Source: Eutreptiella sp. 'Long Island Sound 2002' (Eukaryota > Euglenozoa > Euglenophyceae > Eutreptiales > Eutreptiaceae). From it: 64,000 nt of DNA. Under the pieces are notes generated by a model. The model was not told the DNA's origin, searched no databases, and saw only the letters and a list, made by a program, of their open reading frames with translations. Position numbers and translations under genes: made by a program. The stretch covers positions 89,127,514 through 89,191,513 of the forward strand of contig OZ038383.1 in assembly GCA_964036045.1 (NCBI GenBank). The letters are read 5' to 3'. Positions 55,831 to 64,000 of the stretch are shown in pieces (the stretch's first letter is position 1; each line of letters opens with the position of its first letter).

Positions 55831-57033
55831 GTGTGTGCGCCTCGGTCCGCCCATGTGCCATGTGAGGCATGTGACCAATAGACACAAGCAACATACCGTA
55901 TGTGGTCCAGCGGTCCATGCGTCCGGCTTGCACAGGGGGCTGAACATGGTGCACGTCGGGCAAAAAACATTGAAAAAAATAGCTGAAATTGCGCAAACTC
56001 ATTGTTGAGGCAAATAAGGTACATGTCTGACTTGGACCGGGTTATGCCCTAGAATTGAATCCAGTTCTATGTGTCCAGCATACCTTTTGGGCGTCGACCA
56101 AACACCCCTGGATGTGGGAATGGGCGGGTCGCCAAGTGAGCCCATGAATGGGGATTAACCCAAATCGCCCACAAGATGACCTTCGTATGCCAAGCCCAAC
56201 AGGAGTTATTGGTTGGACCTGAGATATGTTCGGCACCGAAGTATGTACTCTGATAACATACTTGGGCCATGATGTCCATCGAGTGCAGCATTGAAATATA
56301 GCATCGCCACTCGACATCATGATTGCCCCAAAATAGGAAAGTTGATGAAAAAACATGAAAAATGGACTTGAATTCCCCACAAATATATCATAATGTCTCC
56401 GGCTTGCATTGAGTAGCCGGCAAGTCCTTTCATACACTATGTTTTGACACCAATGACCTCTGATTCCACGCTTGGGCTCCACTTGGGGTGCCATTGAAGG
56501 TCACATGCGACGTTCCCCAAGTGGGCACGTCGAAAGATGAGAAAATCCAACTAGCACACCTTGCTTGCACCGCATTGCTTCGGGGGTGCTCTCCATGGGC
56601 CCTTGGGCGAAGGCTAGGCTTTTGAGTGTTGATTTAGGGTAGGAAGAAGGGCTCTGCTGAATATGGGGTCCATTGGCGGGTTTGTCTTGGAGTGGTACAC
56701 CCGCCAAACGGGCACATGAAAGGACCCCATATATGGCCATCAACCCTCCCCAAGCCTTATATACCCAACCTAGTAGCCTAGAGCCAAAGTGTGCCTATAT
56801 TCCTATATAACTTTCATCCTTGAACTCACCTGCAAGTCCTCGGGCTAGAATCTGACCTCACCTCAGAAAGCCCATTCTTGGCATGCAAGCACAACAAAAA
56901 GGCCAAGTGAGTTGCAATGGACTTATATGCACGCTCTCGGGAAATCAAGTGATATGACCCGCGTGTGGAGGTGTGCAAAGAGGGAGGTTGTACCAACTCA
57001 ACGTGTTTTTACATGTACTTGGTCGCCAAGTAC
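55831..57033. other. Diverged LTR-like or intergenic sequence
   Basis: This probably continues the old family E LTR, since short phrases resemble the B LTR, but alignment by eye is not secure. No gene is seen. It ends at the TGAAGCGG start of element D's LTR, preceded by AGTAC. Confidence 0.35.
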
Positions 57034-59898
57034 TGAAGCGGTACCCAGGATCTCATGGCCCATAGGGTGAATATCTAACCTTCCCCGTCATCCACGGCCA
57101 TTCCCTGTCCTGTTTGTGGGAATAGGCTTCCTCCAGTGCATTGGGAACCAGCATGGGACCGATGTCGTCGCTAACCTTCCGGATCAATTAAATCGATCTG
57201 GAATTTATGTCATTTCAATTCAATGATGGAATCCTGCGGCAAATCGATTAAAATCGATTATTCTGACCTGATATCTCGTCGCTGTGAAACAACCGCCCGT
57301 CATTGCCTGTGCGCGCTTCAGCGTTGACGTTCTGTGGCGAAATTTGTTTTGCCTTTTTCTCCCGTACCTTTGAGGTTGGAAATGGAGTTAAGGGCTTGAT
57401 CTGTAGGGCATTTCATGTACTTTCATCTGGTGTACTCATGAGAATTCGTCGCCGTCGCGTCTGGGACAAAATCGACGCGCAAGCTTTTCCGTCAAGCGAC
57501 CAAACTCATGGTTACCATAGACCATGAGTTGGCAGGGAACTCTACATCTCCCCCCTTTGCCTTCCTTTCATACCCCTTTCACTTGGGCATATCGCTTCCT
57601 TTGGGGAAGCGGCTTACAAGGGTGTTTTGGGGCACATATGGGTGCGAAAAACGCAAGTTTTTATCGTGCAACTTTATGTACTCCTGAGCATGAACGTAAA
57701 GAACTTAACACAATGCTCACAAGACCGAGAGCCCAATGCTATTCTTGATTTTGGAGCTAACTCAACGATGGCACCACGCAATTCAATGCGTACCAAAACA
57801 TGGTTGTTTGAAAAGACGACCTTTCCCGTAAAAATTGGCCAAAATGGCTGTGGCGCCAAAGCTCAGTCTCGAAGCAAACGACGAAATGAGTCTCTCATTA
57901 AGGCAATATGAAAAGTAGAGACCACGAAGGACATCGTGCAAAGCTTGTTTGATTTTTCCAAGCTCGTCCACTATTTCATATAATGTTGCCTTGTGAGCAC
58001 ACGCGCCATTTCTGCCTTTCGCACACGTGCCCATATGCATGCATGATTGACTTGTGATCCAAGGGAGAACTTGCCCCATAGTAAGCATGATTGTGAACAC
58101 TTACGATGGGTCCTTTCATTTGGCCATATGCCATATTATATCGGCTTTGGTGTCCCATGGGTATATATGTCCCAGTATTGGCATTTGTGCCATTTTCTCC
58201 ACTTTTTGTGTGCTCCAAGGGTGGAAGTGTTAAAAATGGTTTTCTTGTGCTTTGAACCCGAACCATTGTTGATAAGGAAACTTAAGGCTTTGGGTTGCTT
58301 CCATGCAAAAGCCTAAAGTCCATCTCCCTGGGGAACCGGGGATACAATTTTTGGAGTAAACACTTTCGGGACGACTAACCCCCTTTTGGGCCACATTGGC
58401 ACCCAACTTAATCTCCCCCTTAATATAAGCCCCGAGGTTGCGTGCGCCCGATACCAAAGGTGAAGGGCAATTTGGAAAGGGTACAAGTACCCGCCTCGAA
58501 TAGGCTATGTCCCCATGCATCCTCGCCTTGGGACAGGAGAACCATGAGTGACCCGATGTGGGGTATGCTGCTGCTTGCCATTTTTCGTGCGCCATTTTTT
58601 CGCTAAGGGGAAAAATGCCTAGGGGCGACCTCCAGGGTTGACATGGGGCATATATTGGGACCTAAGTCCCATGTGTTCGCCAGTGCCCCGGGGGTAACGC
58701 GGGGACACACAGTAGAAAAAACATTCCATCTGTCTATAGCAATTTTGGTTAGATTATTGCTCGCCATGGGCATGGAGACATGTGATCGTGAGTGTGGGCC
58801 GTTTCGGCCATATTTTGCTGTTTTTGCCATTTTAGACCAATTTGGGAACACCATATCTCCATGGGGTAAGGGACCTAGCCAGGAGTGCAGGGCGATTCTT
58901 GTAGCATATGACAGAGGGTCAATTGCCCTAGGTTTTCGTATTTGCTCCTCCGGCCTAGCCGGAGTTTTGCAACTTACGGTGCGTGCCACGTTGCCCAATT
59001 TCGTTTTTCTTGATGTGTTCTGCCCCGTCATGTGACCATCCCCTCGGGGAACAGTAAGCAGCCAACCTGACGGCCAGCCAAAACCCGATGCACGTGACCA
59101 AAGGGGCTATCAAGGCCCGTGAATCAAGGCTTGGCTTGACAAGATTGCAACGAAAGCCAACCCTGGCCTGCCGTCCAAGACGGCCGATGTTGCCAATTTT
59201 GCCATCCTGACCCCACGTGGCGACCCCGTGGGCCAAGATGTCTGGGAATCTGGGGCAACCAAGTTGCATAGGGCCTCTAGAGAGCTTGTACTCGAATGAC
59301 ACATGGTTGCTTGCTTCGCCCCTACCCCCGTACGGCCCGGCTGGGTCAACTTTGGACGTTTTTGAGCCAAAGTCAGGAAGGGCTGAAACATCCCATTTTC
59401 AGCCCCCAACTCGTGGGGGATGTTAGCGGGGCCATATCTCTGGCTCAGAAGGGAATTGGGACGTGCCAGCAGACGAGAATAGGGAACCGCAGTTGCTCGG
59501 CGTGGGATCCTATTGGCTGCCAGGACCTCGCCCCTGGCTGGTTCCAACGCCCCTCCCTTGGCAGGGTTCTAGGGTCCATTTTGGGCAAGTCTGTGGGTTG
59601 TCTTGGAACCCCCGTACCTGCGTGTCACTGAGGAGGTGGGACCTAGGGACGGAATATGGTTGGGGACTGTGTGTCTATCCACCTGAGGCACCCTTACCCC
59701 AGTCCATGGCTTAACCCACCTGTGTACATACCCTGAGGTGTTTGTGTACATACTTTTGTTCCGTTACAGAGTGGCAAGGATCCTAGAACGCTTTGTTCTG
59801 TGAGGATGCCCCTGTGAGTGCAGTGCTTTGCCTGCCTGCTTGCTTGCATGTCTGACGCAGCGTGACCCGTGGACAGCCCCCCCAACGGGAATGCGTCA
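57034..59898 (+). repeat. Element D 5' LTR (2,865 bp)
   Basis: It begins TGAAGCGGTACCCAGGATCT and ends GGGAATGCGTCA. Blocks match the reverse of B's LTR throughout, including the hairpins at 57503-57530 and 58948-58964 and the CTTACCCCAGTCCA block near 59690. The preceding AGTAC could be half of a target duplication. Divergence from B is substantial. Confidence 0.85.
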
Positions 59899-60082
59899 GA
59901 AGCTTTCTTCCGCCACTGAGGTAACCAGTCCAAGCGTGCCACTCGGAGGCTTTGAGGAGACCAACGAGTACCCGGACCCGAGAACCTCATGTCCATGGCG
60001 GAGTGCCGAGGGGGACTCTAACATACACGAGTCCGCGCAGCATCCGCATCAACAATAGGAGGACTCTGACATCAACCAGTCC

Positions 60083-61265
60083 TTGCAACTTATGCATCAA
60101 CAACCGCACCCACACCCACAAACAAGTCCCATGGCCAGCCCCGAGAACATGCGTAGGGAGTGCAGACTGGCCATCATCCGCATCCTCATTAGAGGGCTGG
60201 AGTGGGACCGGGAATACTGCCCCTCCCGGGCACAGGGAGATGCTGCCCCCGAGTACGTGCAGATCCGCGAGGATGTGAACCATCATCGGGAGATCGAAGC
60301 GGAGCTCCAAGCCCTGAGCTACGAGTACCAGTGGCAGCGGAAGTGGTAGCGTATCTGGCGTGACCGCCGATTCGACCCCGCCTTCAGCCCCGACCTCCAC
60401 GATGAGGACCGGCCGGCTGAAGAGCCAAGCGCCCGCAGCCCGGCCAATGGCGGCCATCACCCTGGAGCTGCCACCCTGGGCGACTTCCTGGCGGGCGCCC
60501 GAAGATCCATGGTCAAGCCCCGACCGCTGCCCCTGAACTGCTCACACCCAAGCAGCGACGTTGAGTCGGCCCACAGGGGAGCGCACTTCGCCAGAAGCAG
60601 CAGTGCAGGCCCTCTACGAGGCGAGGTGGTCCGCGCTTGCCAGCGCATCTGCGGCGTGCGCTGCAACCTCGGGGTTGCTCGAGACGCGGCCGCACAACAG
60701 AAAGCTGCTGTGGATGGGGCCGTTATCATCGCCCAGGAGGAGGCCGCCCACTGGGAGCAGGGCATGGCGATCAACGCCTCGGCCGCGGCGGCCAACTCCG
60801 CCGCGGTCACGGCTGCAGCCGCGCAGGAAGCGGCGGCTGCCCGTGACAGGTGTGAGGCGGAGGTAACCGCGCGGGAAGCGGCGGCTGCTCAAGAAACTCG
60901 CGCTGACCAGGAGGCCATTGCCAAGAAGCCGGCGGAAGTGAGGGCATTGGAGGAAGGCCTAGCCCAATAGAGTGCGGGGAAGAAGGCCGAGGAGAGGGCC
61001 GGTGCGGATGCCGCAAAGCGGAAGGCCTCCGAGACTGCGCGACGGAAGGTCGCCGAGGAGAAGGCCAGGACCGAGGCGGAGATCAGGGCCTAGAAATTGG
61101 AGAAGGCCCGGCTGCAGCGGAAACGTGAGGACGAGGCTGCCCGCGCCTAAGGGCAAGACCCCCAAAAGGGCATGGAGACTAACGGAGAAGCACCCCCACA
61201 ACTCCAATCCCTTCGTTACCTGCAGCGATGGGGATGGACGAGACCGCTGGCATCGCCGAGAGCCC
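60083..61265 (+). pseudogene. Element D gag, 5' part
   Basis: The frame includes MRRECRLAIIRILIRGLEWD, GGHHPGAATLGDFLAGA, and ACQRICGVRCNLGVARDAAA followed by VIIAQEEAAHWEQGMAINAS. It parallels B's GGHHPGHTTLGDF, ACGVPCNLRVARQ and GIAQEEAADWGRG. A long Ala/Glu/Arg helical region follows, then NPFVTCSDGDGRDRWHR, like B's DPFFTASDGDGRDRRHR. Stops at about 60347, 60968, 61091 and 61148 are TAG or TAA. The capsid and zinc-knuckle parts of gag are missing. Confidence 0.8.
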
Positions 61266-61985
61266 GCGGGCTGCAAAGTGGGAGTGGCCGGAGCTGGCAG
61301 CGGAGGAGGCGATGCCACGCCTTCGAGTACAGCAAACTGCAGACACTGGACACTCTTGAAGCACGCTTTTTCGCATCGGAAGTAGTGCTTGATTTAACAA
61401 GATCCATTCTCTGCCTATGGCAATGGAGGTTAAGCGGCCATTAGCTCGTTTTTGAAAAGGACTTCCTCTGGTGTGCCCAAAGCTTATTGAGCAATAGCAT
61501 CAAGAAAGAATTTCCTTAATTAGTGCCCTACAGGTTTTGATGAAATCCTGCAGGTTTGGGAGTTGGAAAATAGGACCACAGCGGCAAGTAGAGCATGAAC
61601 AGGATATGGATCGAATTAATGAATAGTTTTGAAATCCAATGTATCACAGGAGGGCTGCGGATGGACAATGCAAGCGTAAGTACAAAGATTCAATCACAAA
61701 AGGATAAAACAAATGATTCTTATATGGAAAACTGACATTAGTCTGGCCTCAGAAATAGTCTCAAGCACTTCATGTGCACATTGTGACATGCAATGGAGGA
61801 GGCTAAGAATCTGGGGCATCTTGGTTAGGCCATACACCGGATATGGCTTAGCCAGCAACTGAATTCAGGATCAGTTAAAAAGTAGGCCCACAATAAGTAG
61901 GCAAAACCATTGAGTATAGGGGTCCTGGGGTGGGAGACCTCTAGGCTTAACCAACAGTGCCCAAGGCATGAAATACCTATTTTTT
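61266..61985. other. Unassigned region
   Basis: AT-richer sequence with no recognisable gene or repeat. It starts where similarity between element D and element B gag ends, so the left edge is a deletion or insertion breakpoint. Confidence 0.3.
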
Positions 61986-61989
61986 TTCG

Positions 61990-62075
61990 GTATCACCTCC
62001 ATGAAGGAAGATACCTCCGCTCAGTTGAGTGGTAGGGGTGCACTCCCTGCGGGGCTCGGGTTATAACCCTAGTTA
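61990..62075 (+). repeat. tRNA-derived SINE-like head
   Basis: CTCAGTTGAGTGGTAGGGG (from about 62020) resembles a tRNA A box. CGGGTTATAACCC (from about 62058) resembles a B box at the usual distance. No cloverleaf acceptor stem was found. It is likely the pol III promoter of a tRNA-derived SINE or a decayed tRNA gene. Confidence 0.5.
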
Positions 62076-62474
62076 CTTTGAAAAATGTACTAAGAACCTC
62101 AAAAAGAGTGATTAAAATGATTAAGTGTTAGTCTTCATAATTTTCAAAGGTTTAGGGGGGGCTTGGCCTGGATCAAGCACCCCAAGAAAGACATGGTAGT
62201 AACTTTTAGTAAGAAAAAGTGTATTTCCCTGCCAAAAGGTTAGCTTCAGTTGTTATAAAGAGGCCTAAAGGCATAACTCATTTTTATCTTAGTATTCGTC
62301 TATCCAAGAAGGGGTGATAAGAAATTTTGACCTATAAAACCAAGCATTGATCTATCAATTTTGTGTGGACCCCTGACCCCCCAACTGATTGATCGTATAC
62401 ACCATTTTCTGGACTGACTGAGGCGCTGGCATTGATCCAGAGCCTAGATATGTTTCTATTTTTTCGCATGAATG

Positions 62475-62563
62475 CTTAGCTATCCTAGTGGTCTGCACCC
62501 TAGGGGGCTGTGGCACCTCTTTTTGAGAGTTCCTGGGTTCAATTCCCAGTCAGCCCAGCTAAG
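62475..62563 (+). repeat. tRNA-like sequence (SINE head or tRNA pseudogene)
   Basis: A perfect T arm, CTGGG-TTCAATT-CCCAG (62533-62549), contains a B-box-like sequence. Seven bases at the start, CTTAGCT, pair with AGCTAAG at the end as an acceptor stem would. TAGCTATCCTAGTGGTC resembles an A box. The middle does not give a clear anticodon arm and length is 89, so a functional tRNA is not claimed. Confidence 0.5.
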
Positions 62564-62669
62564 TAGGAAGATCCCATGTGACATGGCAGTGACCTCAGCG
62601 CCACAAGCCATGCCACCTCAGCACCTATGGGACCTAAAAAAACAAGGACTGCACATCTCTAGATGGCAC

Positions 62670-62677
62670 TATAAAAG
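62670..62677 (+). promoter_or_regulatory. TATA box upstream of the terminal ORF
   Basis: TATAAAAG within GGCACTATAAAAGAGAGG is a strong pol II TATA box. It lies about 390 bp before the ORF that runs off the window. It may be a gene promoter or lie in the LTR of another retroelement. Confidence 0.45.
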
Positions 62678-63062
62678 AGAGGATGCCCATGTGGGCAGTT
62701 TTTCCATGTTTGTAGGACATTTTCTAACTATCTTTTCCTAAATCTGTAGTTATTGTGAGTTGTCTTTGTTGCTACATTATCTCCTTTGAAGGCAGCCCTT
62801 CCTGTTGTGGATTTGATCCTGTGGTCCTTTGCCTTGCACCTGTGGGTACTTATTTGGGTTGATTTCATCAAAACTTATTTGTTTGGAAAGCCTGAACTAC
62901 ATCAAGAAGCAGCAGGAGCAAGCAGGGGCATCAACAAAACAATATCATCAAAGCAATCAACAGTGAAAGCCTGTTCTAACTTTTAGGTAGCAGAGGTTTT
63001 CAGTCTTTGGGTACCTGCAACACCGTACAGTACAACCAGTACGTCAAGACTGACTCCACTGA

Positions 63063-64000
63063 AGGGCGAAGAAATACAAGGACACTGCCGAGACGACAGC
63101 GCCCTCCGTGGCACCAGCCAAGCCAGCGCCAGCGCCCAAACCTGCTGGTGAACCTGAACCTGAGGAGCCTGTACCCTCAGTGCCCTTAAGTGGGCTGGGG
63201 GATGATTTCCTGGAGGGCTTTAGAGCTGCCTTCAGTGGTCTATCCGTTCAAGGACGTGAAGGCAAAGAGAAGGAGAAGCAGAAGCAAGCAGTGGACATGG
63301 GAGCCGAAGAGGTATACCCTGGAGATGGCTACGGACCATCCGACGAGGTGCCCTTCAAGGACGGACCTGTTGAGAGCGCCAGCGCCTCTGATTTCCCTGC
63401 AGTAACCTCTCCAACAACCACTACACTCCCAGCCACACATCCAGCTACATCCTCGGCCACAACCACTCCACCTATGGCTGAGGGTCTAGGCTTTACTGGG
63501 ATGCCTTACCCCACCTATGGTGTGACTCCAGCCGCAACTGTGCCACCTATGGCAACTGCAGTCAGCGAACCAGTGGCATCCAGCTCCACCTACACCGGTG
63601 TTCTTGAGCCTATGCCGCGCCGCTATGAGGATGGCTATCACAGACCCGCGGCGGGCATGTACATGACTGGGATACCTGGCTATGCGGCACCCCAACCTTG
63701 CTATACTATGCCAGCACCTGGTTTCACTTCCCGGAGTGGCCTACGTGGCCCTGAGTCTTTGGGTGAAAGAAGCAGAGGATCAGGGAGATCCTCAAACAAG
63801 TCCCTGACGCGGTCGGAGATACGAGAGGCTCTCCGAGGAGCCACCTCTGAAATTGTTGGTGATCTAACTCAAGAAATTCGGGCTAAACTGGAGCCCCTGA
63901 TTCCTCCCCAAGCGTCACCTACCACCGTGGGAGTTTCACCTCATCTAGTACAAGCGGATCATTTGGTGGCGGGGCTGGCGAACACCCTGGGAAGCCTGAG
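63063..64000 (+). CDS. Open reading frame running off the window, Pro/Thr/Ala-rich protein
   Basis: After a TGA at 63060-63062 the frame has no stop to the last base, 312 codons. The first ATG is at 63297; the usual start may be upstream through a splice. It encodes a disordered Pro/Glu part (KPAPAPKPAGEPEPEEPVPS), LSGLGDDFLEGFRAAFSGLS, a Lys-rich segment and a Thr/Pro/Ala-rich stretch. Gly/Tyr/Met-rich sequence (MYMTGIPGYAAPQPCYTMPA) and a Ser/Arg-rich segment follow. It then reads TRSEIREALRGATSEIVGDL, a likely helix. Such a composition suits the N-terminus of a retrotransposon gag or a disordered host protein. I do not recognise a family. An uninterrupted frame stands out here. Confidence 0.55.

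Larger units (their letters stand above)
57034..61265 (+). mobile_element. Element D: plus-strand relative of B, 5' part only
   Basis: A 2.9-kb LTR with the same ends as B in sense (TGAAGCGGTACCC to ATGCGTCA) is followed by a leader and a gag homologous to B's gag 5' half. After about 61265 homology to B stops, and pol and a second LTR are absent in the window. D is therefore truncated or continues beyond a rearrangement. It lies on the opposite strand to A and B. Confidence 0.85.

Noticed and set aside
62475-62563. Functional tRNA gene
   Set aside because: The T arm and acceptor pairing are good, but no clear anticodon stem-loop could be drawn, so only a tRNA-like element is called.

Overview
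This is a eukaryotic nuclear window, made mostly of repeats and transposable elements. I infer a streptophyte (green plant lineage) genome, possibly a charophyte alga such as Chara. The support is one partial gene like the plant FHA-plus-AAA-ATPase proteins, two chromovirus-type (Ty3/gypsy, chromodomain) retrotransposons, and a BED/DUF659 hAT-like transposase. The species name is an inference, not read from the sequence. No rRNA gene, CRISPR array, operon or intact functional tRNA gene was seen.

Left part (1-17.7 kb). Positions 1-6130 hold a ~195-200 bp satellite that changes orientation near 1170. Its main array has a seven-monomer higher-order repeat of 1,389 bp and is bracketed by two copies of a long hairpin. 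A minus-strand gene fragment with an FHA domain follows (9223-8406, with a possible further exon at 7298-7106). Next come a near-perfect 1,670-bp tandem duplication (9627-12966), a ~30-bp minisatellite, a degenerate ~39/78-bp repeat, and an ORF combining a coiled coil with a membrane segment (15541-15981).

Centre (17.7-55.5 kb). This is a nest of elements resolved by target-site duplications and restored reading frames. The oldest layer is a decayed LTR (family E) cut into pieces at 17741-17862, 49558-49580 and from 55490. Element A (17863-49557, minus strand) sits in it: a ~10-kb chromovirus with gag, protease, RT, damaged RNase H, integrase with chromodomain, and a long extra ORF of unknown function before its 3' LTR. 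A is broken twice. Element B (27210-44620) is a 17.4-kb chromovirus with ~3.2-kb LTRs, inserted in A's integrase zinc-binding domain. Element C (19225-23412) is a tandem LTR-like array, inserted in A's extra ORF. A DNA transposon F with 35-bp terminal inverted repeats (49581-55489) lies beside A in the same old LTR.

Right part (55.5-64 kb). The rest of LTR E is followed by element D, a plus-strand relative of B whose LTR (57034-59898) and gag 5' part survive (to about 61265). Two tRNA-like sequences, a TATA box and an open reading frame that runs off the window end (63063-64000) follow.

Nearly all protein-coding pieces in A and B carry in-frame stops. Most are TGA where CGA is expected, which fits long-term cytosine deamination at CpG.
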